Shown one piece after another: positions 25,074 through 33,641 of a stretch of DNA of 64,000 nucleotides. The DNA comes from Pseudomonas sp. AB6. GTDB taxonomy: Bacteria > Pseudomonadota > Gammaproteobacteria > Pseudomonadales > Pseudomonadaceae. The notes beneath the pieces are model-generated. The model searched no databases. It was not told the origin of the DNA and saw only the letters and a program-made list of their open reading frames with translations. A program made the position numbers and the translations under genes. Within the stretch, counting starts at the first letter, position 1; every line of letters begins with the position of its first letter. The stretch lies in NCBI RefSeq assembly GCF_034314105.1, contig NZ_JAVIWJ010000001.1, positions 4,138,001-4,202,000 of the forward strand, written 5' to 3'.

Positions 25074-25823
25074 TTACTCATTACAGCCGTCCCAGTGGCA
25101 TTGTTCGAAGTGGGTACATGTTGGTGCATGAAATTTAGCGATTCTGATTAAGTCATCTATTTGGTCTTTGGGCACAAATGCTTCAAAGCAGACATACTGC
25201 TCTTCAAATGTCCTGCTGGGATCCCAGTGTGCTGTAAATACAACGAGCTTTCGTTTTCTATCGATGACGACCCAGTTAAGCTCTTCCCATTTAAAGTCAT
25301 TGTAGCGAACTACTCTTTTCCAATTTAGAAGGGATTTGGAGGCTAGAATTGCCATGCCGCCAGGGCCTGCCAGTAACCAGATTCCCGACGGCATGACTGC
25401 GATCATACAAACGACAAGGAATACGCTTATACCGACCATTCACCTGAAAAAGAACTTCATGTTTTCAGGAATGTCCGCCCAGTAATTTGCTTGACCGCCT
25501 ACTTCAGTGATGCGGACTTTATATACGTTTTTTTGCAGAGCACCTTTTTTCCAGAACAGCAGCCATAGGCAGAGGGCAAAAATACCGCAACCGAGAACTG
25601 GGAAGTCACCTATGACGGCCTGGTCGCCAAAATATCCGTAAAAGACCACCCCGATGATGATAGTGCACACTGCACCCATCACTATATTGATAGTCCCCAC
25701 TGGATGCGGCAGGGCCTTCGTGGTCCAAGTTTTAAGCACTTTTCCGCCGAACAGTTCTATGGCGTTCAACGGTAAGCCGCTATCTGGTTGAAAATAAGGC
25801 TGTCTGTCTTCACTGTTGTCCAT
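25074..25823 (-). pseudogene. Putative immunity gene, subtype 2 (copy B), split by nonsense codon
   Basis: The start MDNSEDRQPYFQ at 25823 lies 1 nt after the stop of the chimeric effector. Translation stops after 127 residues because the Trp codon in FFFRWMVG is TGA (25440-25442). The frame then continues to the normal end at 25074. The very next codon after the TGA is ATG, so a second product of 121 residues could be made by re-initiation, splitting the protein in its third membrane segment. Subtype 2 in its central region. It is the positional partner of the chimeric effector. Confidence 0.75.
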
Positions 25824-25824
25824 G

Positions 25825-28575
25825 CTATTCCCAACTCGGTACAGCAAGAGCGCTCGCTTCATCTCGGCCACCCAGAGTTTGAACTTGTATATTTTTGGTA
25901 TCCAAGCTGCTCATAAGCGTATCTTTTTCATCGGTAACACCTTGTTCTACCAATTCCAACTGGAAGCGAAATCCGCGATCACCCTCGGCGTTGGCCAGAA
26001 TTTCCGCGGGATACCAAACTTGAGCTTCAATAAACTGGGCTTCTACGGTTAGGGGAACCCAAGCTTGCCAGATAATACCTTCGCCCCCCGAGGGTATGGG
26101 GTGACAGCTTTCTATTCGTTTTTTAGGTCCACTCTCGTCTGGCGTATTACCGAGTAACGAGGGGGCGATAATTTCGCCGTTATCGATAAAGGGTTTTTGC
26201 AATGAATGACCTGCTTTCTCAACGGTGCCCACGTAATAGGGGCGATGGCTGGCTATCACATTCACTTGGATCACTGATCCCTGAAGTTCCGTTGGGATGA
26301 GCAACTGAACCCATGCTCCGTTTTGGATGGGTATCTGTTCATGGCCTTTTTTGTAGGTATATCGTTCAATATATTCATACGTCGGTTTCACATGGAGTGT
26401 CGGGCTTAGTTGTATTTCCAAAAATGATCTGTTTTCTTCCAAATGGGTTATTTGACTTCCAGCTAGATCTTCAGGGTGACGTGACCATGAGCCCTGTCGC
26501 AGCCATTGACCAACGGCATCGCGTTTCAAGTAATTAAGTGCAAGCGTGGCCAAAAGATAAATTAAACCAACTGCAAGTGCACCCCCAGCGATGTAAGGGT
26601 TCATAGCTAGCGCCAGCAACGCAGGGTTTCCAGCGAGAGCCATGCTCCCCGCTGTCAGTTGCAATATCCCTACAAGTGACATCCCCACAACGGCTCCAGC
26701 TTTTATCCACAGCAATTTTTTATCGCCCAACGAACTCGCATTTGTTATGTCGTCTGAAATGTCCCAAGTTTCTGTAAAGGTCGCCACCAAAGTAAACGCA
26801 CCCAATCCCACCAGTCGAGCACCGAAACCACGTATGAGCGTTCCCCACCCTGGTTTTACATTTTTCCAGTAACTAGCACGCTTGTCTGTGATTCTAAAAG
26901 TTTTGCCACGAACAACCATACTCAAATCCTTCATCACCCCCCACTTCGTCTCCACAAACAACCCCATCAACGCACTCCCGGTATACGCCGCCGCCGATGT
27001 CAGCTTCACCCAGTCTTTCTCACTCAACTCCCTATCTTTCGACAGGTCGCGATAAATCAGTGCGGTATTAATCAAGTTGGAGATGATCACGGCGTAGGTA
27101 AACGCTCCAGCGTTGAGGCCGCGTTTTTCGCTCCAGGTGCGGACTCCGTTGAGCCAATTATCGGCAGCGAGGCCGCCGCGGGCGAGGGAAGCGGCGATGC
27201 CTTCCTGGATGGATTTGAGGTACGGCGAATGTTCGAACTCAAACAACAGCGGTAGTTTTAGAGCATGGACTTTGAGGGCGTTGTCCGCGTCAGCCACGGC
27301 GCGGCCCAGGCTGCGGGCGTTGTAGGTGTCGCGCTGGTAGGTGAAGCGATACTGGGCGCCGTTCAACCCGATGCGTAATTGGTTCATCTCTCGTTTCCAC
27401 TGCATGAGGCGTTTGGCAAAGTCGGGGACGGACTTGAGTACATCGGGATGCCCCATCAGGAAATTGCCGATGGCCAGGTTGCGCAGCAGGGCGCCCAAGT
27501 GCGGACCTTTCCCACTGGCCAAACGGCTGTCCGCAGCCAATAAGGCGAGCAGGGTTTTCTCCAGTACCTGTTTGCCAGCGCCTTTGACCAGATCGCCCAT
27601 GGCCTTGAAGGTGTTTTGAATCGGCTCGCTCAGGGCCTTCATCCAGGGGTGGCTGGCGATGGCGTCGTGGCCCAGCAACGCGTTCAGTTCGCCCGCACGA
27701 CTGAACAGCCCGTTGATGTCGTTGTGGTCTTGGATCAGGTCGTTAACTTGCGCATCGAAAGCGGCTTTGAGGCCGACGGAAAAGCCGAAGCGGGCGGCGC
27801 CGAACAGCGATTTGGCGTGCAGTTCTTCTTCCATCATCCAGTGCGAGGTCGTCAGGTCCTGGCCGAGGATTTCCAGCAGGCCCGCGATAAGGCTTTGCAG
27901 GTAGAGCAGGCTGTCGGGGTGGGTGGTGTCAACGAACAGTTTTAGCGGTTCGGTGCCGATGTGCTCGGCCCACGTCCTGAGGTCGTGCTGGGTTTTTGAG
28001 AGCTGCTGGCGCAGGGCATCACGCCGGGGCTGCTGGGTTTCGGCAAAGCTGCGTGCCGCGACATGATCGGCTTGCAGGCGCCACTTTTGCCGGTTCTCCC
28101 AACTTTCGCGCAGCTTGGGGTCGGGCCGACTGTGGAATTTCCAGTAGATCTGATTGCCGATTTCGGTGGACGGCAGGGCGTTCAATCCAAGGATCAAGCC
28201 GGTGCCGGGGGTCATTGCTCCGGAATCTTCCTCAAGTTTGAGTTGTTCGAAGTATTTTTCAGCCAGGGCGACGTATTCCCGGGTCGCGCTTTCATCCTTG
28301 AGCGCCGACTTGGGGAGCAGTGATCGATCGCTGCCGGCGCCGCAGAGTTGCTCGACAATCCCGGCAATACCAAGCTTGTGCCCGTGCTCGTCCTGCCATT
28401 CCTGAAGGGCGGCTTGGTCGGCGGCCAGTTGCACCTGGTGCCGGGTTTCGCCTAGGCCGCCGATGGCCTTGGCTGTCCAAGCTTTAAGCTCTTTTCCACT
28501 GAATAGTGCCTTGGCGTTCAGCGGTGTATAGCTATCCGCTTGGAAATAGGGTCGATCCTCATCAAGCGTATTCAT
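25825..28575 (-). CDS. Chimeric, N-terminally truncated VasX/BTH_I2691-type effector (orphan copy)
   Basis: An intact 916-codon frame built from two genes. Residues 1-38 (MNTLDEDRPYFQADS...GKELKAWTAKA) match the N-terminus of the immunity paralogues. From AIGGLGETRHQV onward it matches the effector at 29360 from about its residue 218, so the VasX N-terminal region needed for T6SS loading is absent. A 35-codon in-frame deletion follows at LAAD. Residues up to about 600 are nearly identical to the intact effector; the last ~315 diverge, with the same layout of hydrophobic segments (AFTYAVIISNLINTAL, GALAVGLIYLLATLAL). The start has a poorer Shine-Dalgarno (GAAAG) than the immunity genes. Probably not secreted; may be a remnant or a recombination donor. 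Confidence 0.8.
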   Translation of the reverse strand: MNTLDEDRPYFQADSYTPLNAKALFSGKELKAWTAKAIGGLGETRHQVQLAADQAALQEWQDEHGHKLGIAGIVEQLCGAGSDRSLLPKSALKDESATREYVALAEKYFEQLKLEEDSGAMTPGTGLILGLNALPSTEIGNQIYWKFHSRPDPKLRESWENRQKWRLQADHVAARSFAETQQPRRDALRQQLSKTQHDLRTWAEHIGTEPLKLFVDTTHPDSLLYLQSLIAGLLEILGQDLTTSHWMMEEELHAKSLFGAARFGFSVGLKAAFDAQVNDLIQDHNDINGLFSRAGELNALLGHDAIASHPWMKALSEPIQNTFKAMGDLVKGAGKQVLEKTLLALLAADSRLASGKGPHLGALLRNLAIGNFLMGHPDVLKSVPDFAKRLMQWKREMNQLRIGLNGAQYRFTYQRDTYNARSLGRAVADADNALKVHALKLPLLFEFEHSPYLKSIQEGIAASLARGGLAADNWLNGVRTWSEKRGLNAGAFTYAVIISNLINTALIYRDLSKDRELSEKDWVKLTSAAAYTGSALMGLFVETKWGVMKDLSMVVRGKTFRITDKRASYWKNVKPGWGTLIRGFGARLVGLGAFTLVATFTETWDISDDITNASSLGDKKLLWIKAGAVVGMSLVGILQLTAGSMALAGNPALLALAMNPYIAGGALAVGLIYLLATLALNYLKRDAVGQWLRQGSWSRHPEDLAGSQITHLEENRSFLEIQLSPTLHVKPTYEYIERYTYKKGHEQIPIQNGAWVQLLIPTELQGSVIQVNVIASHRPYYVGTVEKAGHSLQKPFIDNGEIIAPSLLGNTPDESGPKKRIESCHPIPSGGEGIIWQAWVPLTVEAQFIEAQVWYPAEILANAEGDRGFRFQLELVEQGVTDEKDTLMSSLDTKNIQVQTLGGRDEASALAVPSWE
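26780..28433. repeat. 1.65-kb direct repeat, copy in chimeric effector
   Basis: Collinear with 30318-31971 at a constant offset of 3538 bp without indels, and nearly identical by eye. It codes for the middle part of the two effectors. Identity falls off sharply to the left of about 26780 (effector C-terminus) and ends at 28433 where the 105-bp deletion begins. Confidence 0.9.
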
Positions 28576-28607
28576 GCTTGTCTTTCAATAGGGAACGACA
28601 AGAACCG

Positions 28608-29363
28608 TTATTCATTACAGCCATCCCAGTGGCATTGTTCAAAATGAGTGCGTGTTGGCGCGTGCAGTTTAGCGATTCTGATTAGGTCATCTATTTGGTC
28701 TTTGGGTACAAATGCTTGAAAGCAAACATACTGCTCTTCAAGGGTCCTACTGGGATCCCAATGTGCTGTAAATACGACGAGTTTTCGTTTTCTATCAATG
28801 ACGATCCAATCTAATTGGTCCCAAGTAAATCTAGTGTATTTTATTTCTCTTTTCCAATTTAGAAGGGATTTCGAGGCTAGAATTGCCATGCCGCCGGGGC
28901 CTGCCAGTAACCAGATTCCCGACGGCATGACTGCGATCAGGCAAACGACAAGGAATATGCCGATACCCACCGTCCACCTGAAAAAAACATTGATATTTTC
29001 AGGAATGTCCGTCCAGTAATTTGCTTGCCCGCCAACCTCTGTGATGCGCATCTTATAAACGTTTTTTTGAAGAACTACTTTTTTCCAAAAAAATATCCAT
29101 ATGCAAAGGAACAAAATAGCAGAGTCGGTTTGCGTGTCTTCTGTTATCGCAGGTCGGCCGGTAAAGTATTCGTAGAGAATAACTCCAAGGGGTAAGCTGA
29201 AAACTACAGCCATCATTATATTACCTGCCAGGGTCGGGTGCGGCAGGGCCTTGGTTGTCCATGCCATAAGCTCTTTCCCTCCAAACAGAACTATTGCATT
29301 CAGCGGTGTCCGACTATCTGCTTGAAAATAAGGTTGACTTGCTTCGATATTGTCCATGTTCAT
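28608..29363 (-). CDS. Putative T6SS immunity protein, subtype 1 (copy A), partner of intact effector
   Basis: A 251-residue membrane protein whose ATG overlaps the effector stop codon by 4 nt (ATGA), the tight coupling expected of a toxin-immunity pair. Topology is as in copy D: four hydrophobic segments and a C-terminal soluble tail ending HWDGCNE. No family is recognised. VasX-type pore-forming effectors act on the inner membrane and are countered by membrane immunity proteins, so the role is inferred. An internal ATG two codons later (MDNIEAS) is an alternative start. The DNA is AT-rich relative to the core genes. Confidence 0.7.
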   Translation of the reverse strand: MNMDNIEASQPYFQADSRTPLNAIVLFGGKELMAWTTKALPHPTLAGNIMMAVVFSLPLGVILYEYFTGRPAITEDTQTDSAILFLCIWIFFWKKVVLQKNVYKMRITEVGGQANYWTDIPENINVFFRWTVGIGIFLVVCLIAVMPSGIWLLAGPGGMAILASKSLLNWKREIKYTRFTWDQLDWIVIDRKRKLVVFTAHWDPSRTLEEQYVCFQAFVPKDQIDDLIRIAKLHAPTRTHFEQCHWDGCNE

Positions 29364-32300
29364 TCCGCTCCTGGTATTGCAATAGTGATTGCTTTTTCTC
29401 GACCGCCCAGCGTTTGAACTTGTATGCTGTTAGTATTCAAGCTGCTCACAAGTGTATCTTTCTCATCAGTAACGCCTTTCTCTTCCAACTCTAACTGGAA
29501 TCGATATCCTCTATCCCCCTCGGCTGCGGCCATAACTTCCATAGGGTACCAGACTTGAACTTCAACAAACTGAGCATCCACTTCTAGTGGAACCCATGTT
29601 TGCCAGATAATGCCCGCGCTGTTCTCGGAAACGGGGTGGTAGACATCTTCTGCCTTTGTGGGCCCGTTCTCGTTAGGCGTTTTGCCTAGTAGTGACGGGT
29701 CAATTATGTAGCCATTATCGATGAATTCTTCTTTCAACGACTTACCAAGTTTCTTAACCATGCCCACGTAATACGGTTGATGGCTCGCTATCAAATTGAC
29801 TTGAACCACTGATCCTTGAAGTTCTGCGGGGAGATGTAACTGGACCCACGCGCCGTTCTGAAGTGGAATCTTTTGATGACCTTGTTTATAAGAGTATCGC
29901 TCGATGAACGTGTATGTTGGTTTGACGTGAAGTGTTGGGCTCAGTTGTATCTCGAGAAAAGATCGGTACTCCTCTGTATCGCTCAATAATGTTTGAGGTA
30001 GGCGTTCTTCTGGGAAACGCGACCAAGAGCCCATACGTAGCCATTGGCCTACGGCATCGCGTTTCAGGTAGTTGAGCGTGAGCGTGGTCGCAAGATAAAT
30101 TAAACCCATTGCAAGCGCGGCCCATGCGGTGAATGGATTCATGGCTAGCGGCAAAAGCAATGGGTTGCCCGCTACTGCAAGTAGTCCGGCACCTAATTGT
30201 AGAACCCCGATCGCCAACATTCCCAAAACTGCTCCGTATTTAAATCTCAGCAGATTTTTATCGGTTAACGAATGTGTGCTTTTGATGTCATCTGAAATGT
30301 CCCAGGTCTCGGTGAGCGTCGCCACCAAAGTGAATGCACCCAATCCCACCAGTCGAGCACCGAAACCGCGTATGAGCGTTCCCCACCCTGGTTTTACATT
30401 TTTCCAGTAACTAGCAGGCTTGTCTGTGATTCCAAAAGTTTCTCCATGAACAACCGTACTCAAATCCTTCATCCCCCCCCACTTCGTCTCCACAAACAAT
30501 CCCATCAACGCACTGCCGGTGTACGCCGCGGCCGATGTCAGCTTCACCCAGTCCTTCTCACTCAACTCCCCATCTTTCGACAGGTCGCGATAAACCAGTG
30601 CGGTATTAATCAAGTTGGAAATGATCACGGCGTAGGTAAACGCTCCAGCGTTGAGGCCGCGTTTTTCGCTCCACGCGCGGACTCCGTTGAGCCAATTATC
30701 GGCAGCGAGGCCGCCGCGGGCGAGGGAGGAAGCGATGCCTTCCTGGATGGATTTGAGGTACGGCGATTGTTCGAACTCAAACAACAGCGGTAGTTTTAGA
30801 GCATGGACTTTGAGGGCGTTGTCCGCGTCAGCCACGGCGCGGCCCAGGCTGCGGGCGTTGTAGGTGTCGCGTTGGTAGGTGAAGCGATACTGGGCGCCGT
30901 TTAACCCAGCGCGTAATTGGTTCATCTCCTGTTTCCACTGCATGAGGCGTTTGGCAAAGTCAGGGACGGACTTGAGTACATTGGGATGTCCCATCAGGAA
31001 ATTGCCGATGGCCAGGTTGCGCAGCAGGGCGCCCAAGTGCGGACTTTTCCCACTGGCCAAACGGCTGTCCGCAGCCAATAAGGCGAGCAGGGTTTTCTCC
31101 AGAACGTGTTTGCCAGCGCCTTTGACCAGATCGCCCATCGCCGTGAAGGTGTTTTGAATCGGTTCGCTCAGGGCCTTCATCCACGGGTGGCTGGCGATGG
31201 CGTCGTGGCCCAGCAACGCGTTCAGTTCGCTGGCACGACTGAACAGCCCATTGATATCGTTATGGTCTTGGATCAGGTCGTTAACTTGCGCATCGAAAGC
31301 GGCTTTGAGGCCGACGGAAAAGCCGAAGCGGGCGACGCCGAACAGGGATTTGGCGTGCAGTTCTTCTTCCATCATCCAGTGCGAGGTCGTCAGGTCCTGG
31401 CCGAGAATTTCCAGCAGGCCCGCGATAAGGCTTTGCAGGTAAAGCAGGCTGTCGGGGTGGGTGGTGTCAACGAACAGTTTTAGCGGTTCGGTGCCAATGT
31501 GCTCGGCCCACGTCCTGAGGTCGTGCTGGGTTTTTGAGAGCTGCTGGCGCAGGGCATCACGCCGGGGCTGCTGGGTTTCGGCAAAGCTGCGTGCCGCAAC
31601 ATGATCGGCTTGCAGGCGCCACTTGTGACGATTCTCCCAACTTTCACGCAGCTTGGGGTCGGGCCGACTGTGGAATTTCCAATAGATCTGATTGCCGATA
31701 TCGGTGGATGGCAAGCCGTTCAATCCAAGGATCAAGCCGGTGCCTGGGGTCATGGCACCCGCGTCTTCCTCAAGTTTGAGTTGTTCGAAGTATTGTTCAG
31801 CCAGGGCGACATACTCCCGGGTCGCGCTTTCATCCTTGAGCGCCGACTTGGGGAGCAGTGATCGATCGCTGCCGGCGCCGCAGAGTTGCTCGACGATCCC
31901 GGCAATACCAAGCTTGTGCCCGTGCTCGTCCTGCCATTCCTGAAGGGCGGCTTGGTCGGCGGCCAGTTGCATGCCGAGGTCTTCCATCACTGCCAAGGGG
32001 TCGTTGAGAGCGATAAGCACTGAACTGAATTTGTCGTCGACGGTGCCGGTCCAGATCACATCGGCGGCCAGTGGTACCTGGTGTCGGGTTTCACCAAGGC
32101 CGCCGATGGCCTTGGGTGGATGGGCCGAATCGGCAAAACGACCGTCGTGGGCAATCGGCCAGGCATCGATGTCCGCTACAGCTTTCTTCGCCAATTGCAT
32201 CAACGGCAGAGCGTGGGGCACCGACAGGCTGCGGCTGTAATCTTTCAGGTCCAGCGGCTGCATCCACTGTGCGCGATCCTTGGCGTGGGAACGCAAATGC

Positions 32301-32770
32301 TCACACGTGCGCCAGGTCCATTGCTGGGGCGAAAAGGCGATGTACAGTTGATGGCTGCGCGGGTAAAGCAAGTGTGTCTGGCGAATGCCTCTGTTTGAAT
32401 TAGAACGTTGATCCAAACCGGTCTCGGACTCGTCCCAAAGGATGCGCGTGAGGAGGGCGGTAACCGCCGAATATTCGTACTCGTGCAGAGTGTTGGCGGT
32501 TTCATCAAAGACATAAACATAACCCTCACGCAGTTGGCGCAGGGTGTAGGTGCGGGTTTTTAGCGAGGGTAAACAGGCCCATTTTCCGCGTGGGCTCAGC
32601 GGGGTGAGCGCGGCGGGATCGACGTCGTAATGCGAGCGATCCAAGGCGTAGCGCATCGGCACGATGGCGATTTCAGGGTTTTTGAACGGGCATGACGCTT
32701 TGGCCGCCGCTGGCGTATCAGTGAACAGAGCGTCGCGCCGTTCTTGCAGATTGCCGGTTTTAGCGAGCAT
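29360..32770 (-). CDS. T6SS effector, VasX/BTH_I2691 type
   Basis: A 1136-residue effector predicted to be delivered by the VgrG spike. The N-terminal region (about 25-150: CPFKNPEIAIVPMRYALDR, LTPLSPRGKWACLPSLKTRTYTLRQLREGYVYVFDE) is the VasX-type N-terminal domain. A long helical middle follows, then several hydrophobic segments from about residue 690 (AFTYAVIISNLINTALVYRDL, FVETKWGG flank, GLGAFTLVATL, GAVLGMLAIGVLQLGAGLLAVAG, AALAMGLIYLATTLTL) and a strand-rich tail. The layout suggests a membrane-inserting toxin (inference). The start at 32770 overlaps the DUF4123 gene by 11 nt; the longer upstream frame is not used. Confidence 0.85.
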   Translation of the reverse strand: MLAKTGNLQERRDALFTDTPAAAKASCPFKNPEIAIVPMRYALDRSHYDVDPAALTPLSPRGKWACLPSLKTRTYTLRQLREGYVYVFDETANTLHEYEYSAVTALLTRILWDESETGLDQRSNSNRGIRQTHLLYPRSHQLYIAFSPQQWTWRTCEHLRSHAKDRAQWMQPLDLKDYSRSLSVPHALPLMQLAKKAVADIDAWPIAHDGRFADSAHPPKAIGGLGETRHQVPLAADVIWTGTVDDKFSSVLIALNDPLAVMEDLGMQLAADQAALQEWQDEHGHKLGIAGIVEQLCGAGSDRSLLPKSALKDESATREYVALAEQYFEQLKLEEDAGAMTPGTGLILGLNGLPSTDIGNQIYWKFHSRPDPKLRESWENRHKWRLQADHVAARSFAETQQPRRDALRQQLSKTQHDLRTWAEHIGTEPLKLFVDTTHPDSLLYLQSLIAGLLEILGQDLTTSHWMMEEELHAKSLFGVARFGFSVGLKAAFDAQVNDLIQDHNDINGLFSRASELNALLGHDAIASHPWMKALSEPIQNTFTAMGDLVKGAGKHVLEKTLLALLAADSRLASGKSPHLGALLRNLAIGNFLMGHPNVLKSVPDFAKRLMQWKQEMNQLRAGLNGAQYRFTYQRDTYNARSLGRAVADADNALKVHALKLPLLFEFEQSPYLKSIQEGIASSLARGGLAADNWLNGVRAWSEKRGLNAGAFTYAVIISNLINTALVYRDLSKDGELSEKDWVKLTSAAAYTGSALMGLFVETKWGGMKDLSTVVHGETFGITDKPASYWKNVKPGWGTLIRGFGARLVGLGAFTLVATLTETWDISDDIKSTHSLTDKNLLRFKYGAVLGMLAIGVLQLGAGLLAVAGNPLLLPLAMNPFTAWAALAMGLIYLATTLTLNYLKRDAVGQWLRMGSWSRFPEERLPQTLLSDTEEYRSFLEIQLSPTLHVKPTYTFIERYSYKQGHQKIPLQNGAWVQLHLPAELQGSVVQVNLIASHQPYYVGMVKKLGKSLKEEFIDNGYIIDPSLLGKTPNENGPTKAEDVYHPVSENSAGIIWQTWVPLEVDAQFVEVQVWYPMEVMAAAEGDRGYRFQLELEEKGVTDEKDTLVSSLNTNSIQVQTLGGREKAITIAIPGAE
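30318..31971. repeat. 1.65-kb direct repeat, copy in intact effector
   Basis: Partner of 26780-28433 (offset 3538 bp). It spans about effector residues 267-818. Near-identity over this length inside two otherwise diverging genes points to recent duplication or gene conversion. Confidence 0.9.
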
Positions 32771-33641
32771 GAATGAAGTCCCTGTGCATATGGCGAAAAA
32801 TGTCGAATGCTTTGATACGCAACTCGGGTGACAGGCCCGGATGCTCGGGGTCGCGGTCAAGCCAGGTTTGATAGCGGCCGTCCCTTTGATCTGCAAAGTC
32901 GGAGCCCATGTCCAGGCTTATTTCGGCCCAAATGATCAGTCCACGTTCGGTGAACAATCCCCAGGCAAGCCCGCTATCGATCGTTGTTTGCATCCAGTCC
33001 GATGTTTGCTGATTGTTCATGGCTGCAAAAGAGTCGGGGCGGCGGCTGTTTAACCACTGGTAAAAACGGTCCTCCAGCTGCCAGCGTTGCGCCCGTGCAA
33101 GCGCTGCCAGCTGTGGATAGTCGAGAAAGGCAACGTTCGGCGTCCACGACGATTGGGCTTCAACTCGGCTAAACCTCTGCCAGGAACGTGGAGACGGTTC
33201 TTGCCAGCTGTGTGTCGGACGGCCTACCCACCAGTGTTCGATAGGCCCCAGCCGTTCAGCCAGTTGTGAGTCCGAGAAGCTCGACAGCCAAAAAGACGCG
33301 ACCAAGGGATCGGAAAACCGCAGCAAGCCGTTGCCGCCCCATGCGTCGGGGGGGCAAATGAATTGCCGCAGATGGTTGGCCACGACGTTCAGCGGCTTCG
33401 TGCTGTACAGCAACGTTGAATCTTGTTGCTTGCGAGGTTCATTGAGCCATTGCGAGACGAGCCGGCTGTCCGCGTCCAGCTGGATCAGAATCGGTCCCTG
33501 GTCGCGTAGTTCACTCCAGCGGCCCCCCGAGTACAGCGGATTGGCCTGCGCGGACTGATCGTCCTTGAGTCGCTCAACCAGCGCGCCCGGACGTAGCGCT
33601 CCATCGATCAGCAGGTAGTTGGCATGCTCAGGGCTGCTCAT
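32760..33641 (-). CDS. DUF4123 T6SS effector chaperone
   Basis: A 293-residue cytoplasmic protein of the DUF4123 (Tap/TEC) type, which loads a specific effector onto its VgrG. Typical features: YLLIDGALRPG at the N-terminus, GPILIQLDADSRLVSQWL, and LLRFSDPLVASFWLSSFSDSQLAERLGPIEHWW in the middle. It overlaps vgrG by 4 nt (ATGA) and the effector start by 11 nt, so the three genes are translationally coupled. The order vgrG-DUF4123-effector supports its role as adaptor for the effector at 29360. Confidence 0.88.
   Translation of the reverse strand: MSSPEHANYLLIDGALRPGALVERLKDDQSAQANPLYSGGRWSELRDQGPILIQLDADSRLVSQWLNEPRKQQDSTLLYSTKPLNVVANHLRQFICPPDAWGGNGLLRFSDPLVASFWLSSFSDSQLAERLGPIEHWWVGRPTHSWQEPSPRSWQRFSRVEAQSSWTPNVAFLDYPQLAALARAQRWQLEDRFYQWLNSRRPDSFAAMNNQQTSDWMQTTIDSGLAWGLFTERGLIIWAEISLDMGSDFADQRDGRYQTWLDRDPEHPGLSPELRIKAFDIFRHMHRDFIHAR

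Noticed and set aside
27616..27945. Plus-strand frame antisense to the chimeric effector, repeated at 31106-31483
   Set aside because: It appears twice only because the underlying effector segment is duplicated; no independent evidence for coding.
29360..32770. Rhs/YD-repeat polymorphic toxin
   Set aside because: Although it has a conserved body and a variable tail, there are no YD repeats and no PAAR domain. The N-terminus is VasX-like and the tail is rich in membrane segments.
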